From NCBI RefSeq assembly GCF_025698545.1, contig NC_068569.1, forward strand, positions 22,196,001 to 22,260,000: a DNA stretch of 64,000 nt. The letters are read 5' to 3'. This document shows, piece after piece, positions 12,967 through 25,440 of the stretch (positions are counted from its first letter, which is position 1; every line of letters starts with the position of its first letter). The position numbers and the translations under genes are program-made. Origin of the DNA: Gossypium raimondii. Lineage: Eukaryota; Streptophyta; Magnoliopsida; Malvales; Malvaceae. The notes beneath the pieces are model-generated. The model worked only from the letters and a program-made list of their open reading frames with translations, made no database searches and was not told the DNA's origin.

Positions 12967-13815
12967 ATGACACCATCAGCCGATTCTAACTTTGCTGATC
13001 CTATGAGTCCATCGTTTTCCAATGCACGCCTGGTTCAATCTTTCCCTCGCCATGACACGGTGAAGCTAGAGGAAGGAAATTTTGTCCAATGGTAGCAACA
13101 TATCCGGTTGATAATAGAGGGATATGAGCTACAAGGATTCTTGGAGGGTACGTTGTCTGCCCCACCTAGGTTCGTCGTGTCTCCAGAAGGTGCACTCCAA
13201 ATCCAGATGCGTCTGTGTTTAATCAATAGGATAAGTTGTTAGCTTCTTGGCTCCTTTCTACAATTAGTTCGTTGCTTCTATCATGTTTTACATCTACTAA
13301 ATCTGCATGCGAAATATGGAACATCGCGAATCGTATTTTTGCTCCTTTAACTGGTGCGAAAGTTTCTCGTATTAAACATGATCTTCACTCTACAAATAAG
13401 GGTGAGTTAACTGTAAAAGAGTATATTGCGAAAATAGAAAATATTTGTGCGTTACTTGTAACTTCTGGATCAGCGGTATCAGAAGCCGAAAAGGTGGAAG
13501 TTATTTTGCCTGGCCTCTCATCAAATTTTGACGTAGTGTTGACCTTGGCCTCGTTCTCGATGGAGCCTCTTCTTTTTTAGCGATTAGTCGACGTTCTCAT
13601 AGAGTTTGAAAGTCAACAAATGCGAGTGGCGCGTAAGGTTTCAATGCATGCTCATCTAGTTGAAACGCCTATGGTTGCTGCGTTAGTCGATTCAGTTTCA
13701 CGCGATATGCATGGAGGACGTGCTACAGTAGGTTCGCGAGGGCGTGGTTTTCGGTCACGAATGCAGTGTCAAATCTGTAACAGATTCGGTCATATGGCGT
13801 AGTGTTGCTTCTATC
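12967..13815 (+). pseudogene. copia gag (UBN2-type) with zinc knuckle, broken
   Basis: An ATG at 12967 opens a gag-like frame (MTPSADSNFADPM, later ASWLLSTISS, GELTVKEYIAKIENICALL, SNFDVVLTLAS). It is broken by an in-frame stop near 13094, a frameshift before 13236 and another stop near 13578. A CCHC zinc knuckle reads CQICNRFGHMA at about 13768-13800, with a stop codon before the last Cys. This is the RNA-packaging protein of the element and is no longer translatable as one product. Confidence 0.85.
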
Positions 13816-14537
13816 GTTTCAATCGCTCCTACGACGACCCAAATGCTTCCTCCACGACGCGATTTTCTTTTTCTGCGCATAATAGACATGGGCTACAAGG
13901 TTCTGGTTCGTTGGATGGTTCTGGATCTAGTGGTGATTTTTTGGGAGGCTGGACACCCTTTCAGAATCAGGATGTTTATCCGCCGCAAGCTAGGGATTTT
14001 TACCCTAATGAAACTGGTTATGGGATTGGATTTGTTGGTGGATCAAATGGTGCTTGGTTTGGGTATGTTGGTGGCCCATCTGAATTTTATGGTAGGCGCG
14101 ATATGCAGAGTGATGTGGGGCATGCTTTGGACTAGCGATATGCATAGCGTGTTGGGCTTTCTGTTGTAGCATACAGGCCGAGTTATGCAAGCCAGTTTCG
14201 TGGGTAGCATACTGGGCGGTGTTTTGGGTCAAATGCAGGCCAGTCTCTTGGGCCTGTTAGTGGGTAAAATAATGGGCTGAATAGTGAACAGGTTAATGCT
14301 AGTAAAAAATTTAGACTCAGTTCACTTGAGCCTAATGCTAATTATGTTGATCTTGAAGGCTTTATGTGAAATAATGCTCTTGAAGTTTAGTGACAGACTA
14401 AACCACGAGCCCATGTATTTGATTTTGATTCCTCACAGTGTGTTGGGCTACCCCGAATCCCTGATTTTTATTCATCTGATTTTTCAGATGCCACACAGTA
14501 TGATTCCAACTTTGATAATACTAAATCATGTGTTCCT

Positions 14538-15834
14538 GTGCCGATAGGAACCTCATCATGGTGTCCAGATTCAGATGCCACTCATCATGTGTGTCAAAAT
14601 GCGTCTGATTTAAATGCCTCCACTCCATATATATGTACTTCTTCTCTTTTAATGGGAAATATGACTCCCACTAAAATTTCTTCTATTGGGAATACTGCTC
14701 TACCAACAAAGAAGAAGTTATTACATCTTTCTAATGTTTTGTGAGTGCCAAGTATCCGAAAAAATCTTATGTCTATTTCTCAATTTGCTATTGAATACAA
14801 TGTATTTTTTGAATTTCACCCCTCTTATTGTGTTGTTAAGGACATCCAGACACAGGAAATTTTACTGCGGGGCCAAGTTCGTGACGGTCTATATCAATTT
14901 TTGGCCGGTTTGTCTGTTCTTTTTGATTCAATTTTCTTTATTAACAACACTGGGATCCAAGATTATCGATTGAATGATGATGATGTCTTTTCACTGTGGC
15001 ATAAAAGGCTTGGTCACCCTTCTTCTGCGATTGTTAAACTTGTACTTAACAAGTGTCGAATTGTTTCAAATAAAATTGTCTTGATAATGTTTGTGTTGCT
15101 TGTCAGAAAGGGAAATCACATAAGTTTCCCTTTTCACACTCTACCATTGAATTTATGGAATTGTTTGAATTGGTTGTCTCTGATTTGTGGGGACCAGCTT
15201 CTGTTGCCTGCGGCGGTAATTTGTATTATATTTCATTTATTGACATGTGTAATCAGTTTACCTAAGTTTATCTGGTTAAACATAAATCTCAAGTAGTTGA
15301 ATATTTTCTTCAGTTTCAGATTATGGTCAGCACTCAATTTGGGAAGACTATTAAGAAATTTCAAAGTGATTGGGGCAGTGAGTTTCGTGCTTTTGCTTCA
15401 GTTCTGCTAGCCATGGGATTTTTTATCGTCTTTCCTGCCCTCATACTTCAGAACAAAATGGTGTTGCTGAGCGCAAACACAAGCACATTATAGAAATTGG
15501 TCTTACACTTTTGGCCCAGGCTAATCTACCTATGAATTATTGGGGCTATGCATTCTGCAGTACTGTGCATTTTATTAATTGATTGCCCACTTTAGTCTTG
15601 AAAGGTCAGTCTTTGTATCAAAATCTTTATGGTTATGAGCCTACGTATAATCACTTAAGGGTGTTTGGTTGTTGTTGCTTCCCGTATTTACGTATTTTTG
15701 TGTCACACAAACTGGATTTTCACTCACAACCATGTATGTTTCTGGGGTATAGCTCTCAGTATAAGGGTTATCATTATATCACACTAGAAGGTAAGGTTGT
15801 TATTTCTCGTCATGTTGTGTTTGATAAACGTTGA
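14538..15834 (+). pseudogene. copia protease/pre-integrase and integrase region, broken
   Basis: The GAG-pre-integrase signature is visible as SLWHKRLGHPSS near 14994. The integrase catalytic core can be followed across several frames: a DLWGPAS segment near 15188, QSDWGSEF near 15364, and SEQNGVAERKH with the conserved Glu near 15445-15475. It continues to RVFGCCCFPY and a C-terminal GYSSQYKGY segment ending at 15834. At least four frame changes and several stops separate these blocks, so no integrase can be made. Confidence 0.85.
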
Positions 15835-16329
15835 TTTCTGTTTCATTCATCTGCACTGCCCACTATTTAGTCGTCTTCTTGTTCTCCCATATATGTTCCT
15901 GTTGTTCGGAGTTCTTCTTCTAGTCTACTACAAAACCCAGCAGCACCACTGTCCCGTCACTGGCTATAATCTATCTCCTGATCTAGGTTGCAATTTTAAC
16001 CGATCTGTTATGGTTGAGTTACCAGATATGTAACGTCCCAGTGGGTTCGTCTCAGTTGGTTTACAGGCTGAATGTGAGAGTAATATAAGGGAGCATTGTC
16101 TTTCGAGTTCGTCTACGGAAGCTAGTTCGATTGGTCAATCCAATGTATCTCCAATTATTTCTTCTCTTCCTACAGAAAATTCTCATCTATGGTTACTCGG
16201 TCTAAGGCAGGAATTTTTAAGCCTAAAGCTTTGTCAGTCGACGTTGTAGATTTTGAGCCTCGGTCTGTTAAGGAAGCTCTTGCTCATACAGAATAGAAAT
16301 TCGCAGTTTAAGCTTAATTTGATGCTTTA

Positions 16330-17800
16330 ATGGACAACTCTACCTGGGAGCTGGTTTCTCTACCCCCTAGTCAGAAAGCAATTGGATGCAAATGGCTTTT
16401 CAAAATAAAAAAGAATTTTGATGGGTCAGTTAGTCTTCAGAAAGCACGATTGGTTGCAAAGGGGTGCTCTCAAGTTCCTGGCTGTGACTTCAAAGAAACA
16501 TTTAGCCCAGTGGTCAAACCTGTTACTATCCGAACCATTTTTTTTTGTTACTATGACTAATGGTTGGAAACTTCGTCAAGTCAATGTAAACAATGCCTTT
16601 TTAAATGGAGACTTGACTGATGAAGTGTTCATGCAACAACCTCTAAGATATGTTCAATATGGTCCAAATGGTGAGCCATTGGTGTGTCATCTGGCAAAGG
16701 CATTATACGGATTATGGCAAGCTCCCCGTGCGTAGTTTGAAACATTGAAACAATTTCTTATCTCTACTGGGTTTGTCTTGTCTAAAGCTGATGTCTCCTT
16801 GTTTGTTAAAGTTTCAACTACGTCCACAGTTTATATCTTAGTTTATGTGGATAATATTGTTATTACTGGCAGTTCGACCAATGAAATAAATTGTTTTGTT
16901 CAGCAACTACATAAGCAGTTCTTTCTAAAGGATATGGGTGAGCTTTACTACTTTTTAGGGATTGAGGTCAGTCGGTCCTCTACTGGTAGTCTTCATTTAT
17001 GTCAGTGCAAATACATTCAAGACTTTCTTAACAGGAGTTCTCTGGCTAATGCAAAGAGTGTTCATACGCCAATGGTTAATTCATCGACTTTGTCTAAAAA
17101 TGACGGTGATAGGCTTATTGATCCTACTGAATACAGAAGTCTGGCTAGTGCTCTTCAGTATGTGGTTCTAACTTGACCGGATATTACCTGTGCTATAAAT
17201 TGTGTCTGTTAATTCATGCATGCACCTACTACGGTTTATTTGATAGCCTTAAAACGTATCCGGAGATATTTACATGGTACTATTACTCATGGGCTAGTTT
17301 TTCGATGATCCGACAGACTGTCTTTGGTTGGGTATGCTGATGCCAACTGGGGTCTTGATTTTGATTATCGTTGGTCTACGACAGGGTTTTGTGTCTACTT
17401 TGGTCATACACCTGTTTCATGGTGTTCTAATAAATAAGTTATGTCTCGGTCGACGGTAGAGGCTGAGTATAGAAGTCTAGCTGCAGCTTCTAGTGATATT
17501 GCATAGTTAGTATCTCTATTATAAGAGTTACAAATCAGTTCTACTGATCCTCCTACAGTTTGGTGTGATAATTCAAGTGCGGTCGCTATTACAGCCAATC
17601 CAATCTTACACTCCAAATTCAAACATGCTGAACTTGACTTGTTTTTTGTCCATGAAAAAGTGGCTAATGGGTCTCTTGTTGTCGATGAAGTGCCAGCCTA
17701 TGATCAAATTATCGATATTCTTACTAAACCATTATATGTCTCTTTGTTTACTCGTTTTCAAAGTTTACTTCTGGTCATACCTGTTGAGAAGCTGGGTGAA
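16330..17800 (+). pseudogene. copia reverse transcriptase / RNase H, broken
   Basis: Reverse-transcriptase blocks are clear: WELVSLPPSQKAIGCKWLFK, ARLVAKGCSQ, NNAFLNGDL and ALYGLWQAPRA. The catalytic box at 16844-16855 reads YVDN instead of YVDD, so the second metal-binding Asp is lost. RNase H pieces follow (ADANWGLDFD near 17340, SRSTVEAEY near 17447, AELDLFFVHEKV near 17630). Stops at about 16735, 17176 and 17436, and a frameshift near 16540, break the frame. The sequence runs straight into the 3' LTR through a degenerate polypurine tract (gagaagctgggtgaa). Confidence 0.9.
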
Positions 17801-17995
17801 TGTTAAACAATAGCATAAAGATTGTTAAGATAGTTAGTTTGTTATAAAATCTGTTGAGTAGTTGGTTAGGAGTTGTTATTCTCATATGTGTATATAAACC
17901 TCATCAATGTGTTCATTTAAAGATAAGGAATAAAGACTAAAGAATTATAATATACTTTATCTTTCTGTTCATACATATTTTACGTAGTATATTAC
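17801..17995 (+). repeat. 3' LTR of copia element
   Basis: It matches the 5' LTR along its whole length with about 14 substitutions and lacks the final A. GAGCA follows at once as the right target-site duplication. Confidence 0.92.
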
Positions 17996-18000
17996 GAGCA

Positions 18001-20300
18001 TATTTTAAAATTCACGGATGATTCATATCAACTCTTTATTTAAATAGATTACTCAAATAAGTAAGAAAGAGAAAACTTAGAAAGACAATTTTTTGAAAAC
18101 ACACTAGAATTTTATTGATGGTTGAGATCTGTCTTCAAACTTATAAGCTTCCTTTTATTTATAAAACTTAATGATTAGAAACAACAAACTCAGATAAGAT
18201 TTTTGTTACACCAAGGCAAACAATAGGATTCCTAACAAACAATACAAACAATAAAGATTTCTAACAAAAGCAGACTAGTTAGTGCCTTCATAACCAATAC
18301 TTTCATCTTAGGTGAGGTTGAGCTCTATTGCTCTCCATTCTTTTTTCTGCTTAGCCCTGTATACTCTAATTTTCACCTTTTCTATTTGATTGTCAATATC
18401 TGATTTAGTTATGTGACTATCTCTATTTGAGCAATCTTTTTAGTTAAGTCATCAAATATTTATTTTTAAAGGTTTAGGGTTTAGTCACAAATGTTGTCAC
18501 ACCACGGGTAATCTTAAGACCATTTTGATGGATCTAGAATACTTTCACTTTAGTGCTTTATCGCTGTCATTATTTCTTGTTGATAAGTGTCTTGTGTGAA
18601 TATGATATGTGAATTGTGCAAGTATACACATCGAATCAAGTAATAAAGTGACAAGTGAGATCATCTCCACAGGGATCGGATTAGGTATAGAAATGGTCAA
18701 ATTATGATAATGATTAATGTTATGGCAAAACTGAGTTAGTATGCAGTGATAGATTAAAATAATAAGGATGAGTGCGAATTGTTTACAGACTGATATGTGA
18801 AAATGCTAAGGCAAAGTAAGAGTAAAAATATGTGATGGAAATGATGAGAATAATTACATGAACAATATGCGAACGAATAAATAAATAACTAAGGATGTTA
18901 TGGCAAAGATACGGCGGCAATGGATAGAATGTCTACGATGTTGATTTGGAAGGTTGGGATTACTAGGAATCTGCCATTACTTTCAGTAATACCTCAGCAT
19001 AATCGTACTCAATCTACTGCTCAGAAGAGACCTAAAATGACTTGCTTCTTTCAAGAGAAAAATCTCAAGCTACTTGGCCTGTATCTAAATGCCTTAGCAT
19101 GATACCCTGCACTATTTTGTCTTCCTTCTGTATGAACGTTGCTCTATGTCTAGAGTCTACTACAAGTATCTGTCGAGTACTTGCTCATATCATTCAATTA
19201 CGGGCCAACTAATCCAACCTTTTCATAATTAGATTCAGTTTTATGGGCATATTGCACATTCATCTATGTCTAGGGAATGTATGCATACGCTTAGAAAATA
19301 AGAACAATCGAATGAAACTGTAGATTAAATCAAACACATGCGTCAACTATTAAAGAAAATAAAAGTTTTATCACTTAATCTCAACCAATGCGATTTAGCT
19401 CATGAGTTGGCGATTAAAATTCAAGTTTGAAATAACACTCAACATCATTTTGATCAATTCAATTTAAGGAGAAAAAAATCAGAAATAATGGAAGAACTTA
19501 AGAAGATGGCTGTCGCCAAATCAATCCTCAATCCAGCAGTACAGTGTCCTGTAATGGTTGAAAGGGACTGCCTTCGGTCTCCTCTTTTCGTCTCTATTCA
19601 GCTGCTACCCTCTATTGTTGCCTCTGGATCTCCACACTTAAGGCTTCTTCCTTTAACTTTTTATAAGCTTTTCCTTCCTAGAATAACTCTAACAGCCCAC
19701 GATATCTTCTCCTCTTTTTTAGGCAGATTTTTCTAGTACAAGTAGAGTTAGGCTGAAATTGGTTTGCGATGAGTGTTGACTTGGTCATCTCCCTGATTTG
19801 CCACGGCATACAAGGTGGCAAACTGTCCAACCTTTTATCCTGGCAAACCTTAACTCCTTTATTTATTTCTCCAAATCCTGCACTTGCCAAACCACCAAAT
19901 ACAACCCTTCCACGTGAAATTAAAAGTATCTAACATGTAAACATAGTCCAGTCACCTATTTCAAATTATAAGAATACTAATAAAATGTCTTAAAATGTCA
20001 CTAAATGTACCCAAGTACAAGCAATTAGCTAAGTCTAAAGGTATGAAATATGACTCTTTTCAAGAGTTATCAATAAGGCTCTAAGGTGTCTGGCCAAAGG
20101 TCCCATGGAGGATCGACATCAGGTAGGGGCTTATTTTAAGAGTAACTATCCTATTAAGTTAGCATATATATTTTTGGAGTTCTCTCTATTCTTTATCAAG
20201 ATTTCTGATATTATTAGGATAAGTTTTGTAAATCTATGTTGTTTGAAATGTTTTTAGCTGGGTAGAAACACTATGCTGCATAAAATATTATGGCTTATCA
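18001..20300. other. AT-rich repeat-derived stretch, no gene seen
   Basis: No convincing coding region was found. From about 18590 the text (gtgcaagtatacacatcg, then atcatctccacagggatcgg) resembles a repeat type common in plant genomes and ends near 20070 with 'caagagttatcaataagg'. A similar style of sequence appears at 45000-46330. I cannot assign a superfamily from the sequence alone. Confidence 0.4.
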
Positions 20301-22588
20301 CCCCTTGCTCGACTCGATCATTGAGCCTGAGCTACAGAATGCTACACTAGTTACTGGAGCAATAACAATCAAATAAATGTTCAATTCATGTTGTTATACA
20401 TTTAAATACAAGCAAGTCACACGTATGATATGATATACAATCAATTCTAGGACTTACATAGGCTTATGAATACTCTTATACTAGTTCGCACTCAAACTAA
20501 GACCAAATTGTAAAGTTTAAAAAAATTTAGACCGACGTCGCAAATTTGTCATTTCCTTGTTGTAATGTGATCATCTCAGTATGTCATGCCGCAGCAACAT
20601 GCATATGCTCGTTGTGGCGTCACTCTTTGAGATGGTGTTGTGACGTAACCCTGTTTTTGGCTACTTAGCTCATTTTGGCATCTAAATTACATGTTTTCAA
20701 CCAAAGCATATTGTTACCAACATTCATTTGACCATTTCACTTATACCAAACCTAATAAAACATGCCAAAATGAACTTGTAACAATTTGAAATTAATCACT
20801 TAACTGAACATACAATCCTTATCATTCATTCAAATTCAATTTCACCATTTACTTATCTAACCATGACAATTTTACTTACCTTAGTTCAACATGTGCATAA
20901 CTACTCATTTTGAGTATCTAATATCCAAATGACAATGGAAAGAACCAAATCAACCATACACATAACCTATATTTCAAGCATGACTATCATTTTTACCACT
21001 TTATATACCATTAAGCAACTAATCATTCAAACTATCATACTTATAATCTCTATCATGCCAACGCCTATCAATTGAGATCATTAAGCATACAAGCATCACA
21101 CAAGACCAAAACATGTATCGATTTGATCAATAGCAAGCCAATTACATAAGTTCCAACCATTATCAACTTATCACATAACATTAACACTAAGTTGACCATT
21201 TGCACAACAAAGGTCCCTATATACATGCCACAAAGTCTAGTCTAAAATGAATTTATAACTACCATATCGGGATAGTTTATGCTTCTTCGTTGATTCGACT
21301 CAGCAATTTCGCAAGGTAAAGATCTACAGGAAAGGGAAAACAACCAGAATAACCATTAAAAATGCTTAGTAAGTTCAAATGGAGTTACTAAACTTACCTT
21401 GATCCATTAAAGAATAAAGAAAAATGTAATACATTTTGACATTCAAAAGTGGCTATCCTTGGAACATTTGAGCACATCTAAGTACATGTCGAAAATATCA
21501 ACTAAATAGGTTAGTCACATTTACAAATCATAAGGAAGATTTAAGACATTAAGGCAATCCAATACTTATCACATATTAAATATCAAACATATACCATCAC
21601 ATATCCAGTTTGCATTTAAATTTCCATTTTCATTTATTTGAGCATCACCCGACGGAACTAAAGTAAAACTGACTAAGATACATGAGAATAAGTTGCTCAC
21701 ACAAGCTGACAGTATACCAAGGTCGCTCACACAAGTTGACATTATAACAAAATTGCTCACACAAGCTGATATTATATCAAGGTTGACCGTCCTGACTAAA
21801 CCTACGATATGTATAACTCAAGAAACTGCAACAAATTCTAGATCTTGTAATAACATGTAATATCCCTTATCAAACATGCATATAACCTTAATGGCATGCT
21901 ATACGTATCCTAACCTTTTACTAAATTCACATAGGCATCATTTTTGTATATATGTCATTACCAATCCTTGCACGTGATCACGAATTTCATTTACGAGTCT
22001 TGTAATCAATCAACATTCATATTTGTATCATAGACCCTTTAATAATAGTCAATATTCACAAGCATTTTCAATTTAATCCATTTTCAGTCATATGTGCCAA
22101 ATTTGTTAAATTCTACTTAAATCTAACATATAAATAAATCTAAACATAATTCATACATAAAAATAAAATAGGGTGGTAAGTTCCATATGAACTTGTTCAA
22201 AATATGTAGAATGAATACTTTAAGGGCTAATCTATAATTTTAGTTTTTCCCCGATCAACTCCACTTTGATCCGATTCTTGATTTAAAACAATCACTCTAT
22301 ATCATCAATCAATACCAAATATCTCCATACTATGCTATGATATGCATGAGCCTATATAACTCATTTTTTCGATATTTTTAAAATTTTACATTTTATTCAA
22401 TTTAGTCTTTGAACTCAGGATAGTCATAACTTTCAATTCCTAACTTCAAATTAAAATCTGATTTCATATATTCTAATTAGGGACATTAAAATTTCTATTT
22501 TAACATAATTTCATGTTAAGATTCACATTTATTCAATTTGATCCTTAATGTACAAAGTTAACAAATAAGCTAAATTAACTTCTTACAT
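20300..22588. repeat. probable degenerate Ty3/gypsy-type LTR
   Basis: About 2.2 kb without coding potential that reads like cotton gypsy LTR sequence. Tentative ends are TGCTACACTAG at about 20339 and CTTCTTACA at about 22587. They would be flanked by CAGAA and TAGAA, an imperfect 5-bp target duplication. The right end falls exactly where the pararetrovirus reading frame of EPRV A stops, which supports insertion into that element. Boundaries are uncertain and the left flank could not be recognised as viral. Confidence 0.4.
21692..21781. repeat. three tandem 30-bp units
   Basis: Three consecutive 30-bp copies share the core GCTCACACAAG(C/T)TGA, at 21692-21721, 21722-21751 and 21752-21781. They sit inside the presumed gypsy LTR, where short CACACAAGCTGA-type repeats may be enhancer-like. 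Confidence 0.85.
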
Positions 22589-24190
22589 AGAAATTTCATG
22601 TCCCTAGCTTTATTGTGAAATTTCATTTCAAGGACGAGACTAAGAACTTCTGACGGATGTTCTGTATAAAGATTTGGTGGGATGCTGAAGGGTGAAGGTG
22701 GAGGAAGAGGATTTGACTTTTTAGAAGTGAATTTTTTCGATGTGGAGGGTTTGTACATCATGATTTCATTGGGTGGTCTGGTTAAAAAATCTGCAAGAAT
22801 ATTAATCTTTCCTTATAATATGTTTAATATCAAAGGAAAACTTAGAGAACTACTTAGACTATCTAATAAGCTGTAGGTAAGGGACATTTTCTACTTGAAT
22901 TTTAATATTTGCGGAAATAAGGACATATCTATTTCTACATAGAAATAATGTTTTATTAGATGAAATTCAAATTTTGATATACCTTTCTTTACTGTCAAGA
23001 TTCCCTTGAAAGTGGAGTGGTAATGAATTTCTCCATCTGGGAATTTTCCACTTTTGGAACCACATAGATGTCTCTTGCCATTTATTCCACTCTGATATTT
23101 GTCGCTAGCATTCGTCTAAAGAATTCTTTTTCCATCAGAAAGTATTTGTAATGGTGGCAAATCTTGGAGATTTTATTTAAGCTTTTAGACTACTCTTATT
23201 TGAACTTCTTTCCATGGAAGAGATCTTTTTTTCAACATCTTCCTCAAAGGACTGGTTTACTTAGAATTTTTTGGAACAAAATCTCTAAGATAATTGACAA
23301 TCCCTAGAAATTGTTAGATCTGCTTATTTGCCATATTTTCATCACGAAATTTCAGTAATTCTTGTGCAATATAGGGACCAGGTTGATATTTTTTTCTCTA
23401 TTGTTCATGCTCAAGAATTCTATCTCAGATTTGTGTGTTTGCATCTTTCTTTATGATAGAATAATTCCATATTGAAGGACCAACTACTTGAACTGATTCA
23501 TAAGAGTAATATAGGCTTGTTCGTCTGAATTATACAAAAGGATGCCATCAATATATATATCAGTGCATTATCTATGATGGGCTAGAAAATCTTGTTCATG
23601 GGCTTTTGGAATAATGATAGAGTTGTTTTCAAACCAAAAGGCATTATTTTCCGTTGATAATGCTAATTTGCTATGCAGAAACGTATCTTAGGCCTCTCTG
23701 CTAGCTCTATTTCTAATTGCCAAAATCCAGCTTTGAGTGACTAGATTGGAAAACAATGAGTTTTGATTGAGTAATGAAAATTTATCATCTTGAAGAAAAT
23801 GATTAAATGGCTAATAGTTGATCACCAATCTGAGTTATCCTCTAGCTTGCTCTACTTTTTTATTGACATAGAATGCTTCACATGCCTATTGAAAGTTTGA
23901 GGGTTCAATCAACCCTTGTAGTTGAAGCTCTTTGTATTATTGTTCAACTAGTTTCTAATGATCAAGATTTATTCCTATATGGCTTGCATTTGTGAGATAG
24001 ATATCTCCATTTATTTTGAAAGGAAGTGTGGTGAAGAAATTTGGATTCTTCCATAATGGCTTGTCACATTTTGATAAAAATTCAGAAAGTGAGTTTGCAC
24101 AAGCTTCATCTTTGAGCTCGTAAACAATCTATTGGATTTTTTCTAGCTAAATGACAAACAACTTGGGAATTGGTATAAAGGGTTTAAACA
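22570..24190 (-). pseudogene. EPRV A reverse transcriptase / RNase H, broken
   Basis: Read on the minus strand, fragments match caulimovirid RT and RNase H order: a LRLVINY block (about 23840), the palm box at 23544-23555, LGIVNYL (about 23300), LPPLQI..SDGKRIL (about 23150), HYHSTFKGIL (about 23015), and INILADFLTRPP (about 22795). The RT palm box reads YIDG, so the second catalytic Asp is replaced by Gly. More than ten stop codons and several frameshifts break the frame. The last open part (22570-22761) is a Pro/Ser-rich tail (LPPPSPFSIPPN) typical of the polyprotein end. It cannot encode an active polymerase. Confidence 0.85.
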
Positions 24191-24197
24191 TCTTAAA

Positions 24198-24497
24198 TCA
24201 GATTCCATCAAGTAGAATTCTCAAATGTTGGGCTTTGGTGTGTAAATCAAAGCCTATAACAATATCTTCTCTTGGGAGTTTGGATCTTGATACTGATGTT
24301 TTAACTAAGCCTACAACGAATGGTTGATCTACAACCGAATTAAAAATTCTTTCAAACGGCTTCCACCATTCTGTTAGGAGAACCTTTGAGTTCATGTTGG
24401 TTTCTGCTGCTCCAATATTTATAATGGCTATCACAGTAATGGGCTTGTTATACTTGCCCATGTAGATGTTGATAGGGATATGAGGAATTGGCACCAC
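24198..24497 (-). pseudogene. EPRV A aspartic protease region
   Basis: An open stretch of 99 codons holds the retropepsin-like domain of a caulimovirid polyprotein. The active-site triad that is normally DTG reads NIG (INIGAAE), so the catalytic Asp is lost. WWKPFERIFN and the later IGFDLHTKAQHLRIL follow, the latter matching the usual C-terminal strand of this protease family. The upstream coding is cut by the solo LTR at 24522-25033. Confidence 0.85.
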
Positions 24498-24521
24498 TGA
24501 TAAAATGTTTGAATCTACCTC

Positions 24522-25033
24522 TGTAATGCCCTCAAACCGACCCGATCTACCGGATCTGAATCTCGGGTGTTACGTCCTTTTTACAGATGTAACTTGAAAC
24601 TTTTCTTTCTTATTCATTAATGTAAACGTCTATCTTTGTATAGCATAATTTCTTATGGCGTACATTATATGGTTGTATTTACAACACGCCTAATTTAGAA
24701 ACTTATACACTCTTACTATTATTCTTCGAATCGTCATACTTAACTTAGTCATAAGTTTGCTCCTCCATAATACGTCAAATTAAGGAATTACAAACACGCT
24801 CAAAAAATAACTTATAGTTAATCCAATCCTATTGTTGGACAATCTTAAAACTATCCGCTTAAGCCTTATTCTTATTGACTATATTTCAAACTTTCAAGAC
24901 TTTGCCCAAAGACATACTCATAAAACTTTTTCTTAAATGGATCCATCATTTTACCTATTTTAGAACTCATTCCAAAATTCTCACTTCTAAAACAAGACCC
25001 AAATATTAGGGCTTTGCTGGGTGAGATGTTACA
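24522..25033. mobile_element. 512-bp solo LTR inside EPRV A
   Basis: The insert starts TGTAATGCCCTC and ends GATGTTACA. It is flanked by ACCTC (24517-24521) and ACCTT (25034-25038), a 5-bp target duplication with one mismatch. The viral reading frame is recognisable on both sides. There is no internal region, so recombination between two LTRs has removed it. Motifs such as 'ccgatctaccggatct' and 'cgggtgttac' fit a Ty3/gypsy origin. Confidence 0.85.
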
Positions 25034-25039
25034 ACCTTC

Positions 25040-25440
25040 TTTTGGGCTTGGATTTTAGCCTGGAATATGTAAATTCCTTCGTACAAATCATCTAAAGAAC
25101 TATATGAATTTTCATTAAAAAAAGCTTTGAATGGTGCATAGGGATTAATTAGTAGGTTCATGGTCTACTGAGAATAGATATTTAAAATCATCTTGTTCCT
25201 TGATTCTAATTCTTGATTCAGTCTATATCTAATGGATGTTTTTTCACCTTTTTTATTGTTAGGACAAATTTTTTTTTTTGCAAAATGTCTAGGAGATTTT
25301 TTTTTTTCTTCTTCAAATACCTCCATTTTGGTTTTTTTCTTCTAGAAAAGTTGGAGTTCGGAGAAAATTAGAGTTTGAGGAAAAGTCAAATTTGAATAAT
25401 CTGAGGTGGGCTTTTTTCTTGGTTCTGTATTGACAATGCT
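25040..25440 (-). pseudogene. EPRV A polyprotein part upstream of the protease
   Basis: The minus strand reads a basic, Lys-rich linker, then NPYAPFKAFFNENSYSSLDDL and IFQAKIQAQKK, up to the solo LTR. I take it as the region between coat protein and protease of the caulimovirid polyprotein because it leads directly, in order, into the protease across the LTR. Two stop codons and at least one frameshift are visible. Confidence 0.6.

Larger units (their letters stand above)
12726..17995 (+). mobile_element. Ty1/copia retrotransposon, structurally complete but decayed
   Basis: The element is bounded by two LTRs (12726-12921 and 17801-17995) and flanked by the 5-bp direct repeat GAGCA (12721-12725 and 17996-18000). 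A primer binding site (TGGTATCAG, 12922-12930) complementary to initiator Met tRNA directly follows the left LTR. The order gag, zinc knuckle, integrase, reverse transcriptase, RNase H is the Ty1/copia order. The two LTRs differ at about 14 of 195 positions by eye (about 7%), so the insertion is a few million years old at usual plant LTR rates. Many stops and frameshifts make it non-autonomous. Confidence 0.93.
22588..25440 (-). mobile_element. endogenous pararetrovirus fragment (EPRV A), decayed
   Basis: On the minus strand the sequence follows the Caulimoviridae polyprotein order: a linker region (about 25440-25040), aspartic protease (24497-24198), reverse transcriptase (about 24190-23200) and RNase H with its C-terminal tail (about 23200-22570). 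It carries many stops and is interrupted by a 512-bp solo LTR. Integrated caulimovirid fossils have no integrase and enter by host repair, so no LTRs or target duplications of their own are expected. None are seen. It is a dead fragment. Confidence 0.85.

Noticed and set aside
13744..14169. 141-codon open frame in the copia element
   Set aside because: Wrong frame through the decayed zinc-knuckle and linker region; composition is not protein-like for gag or pol.
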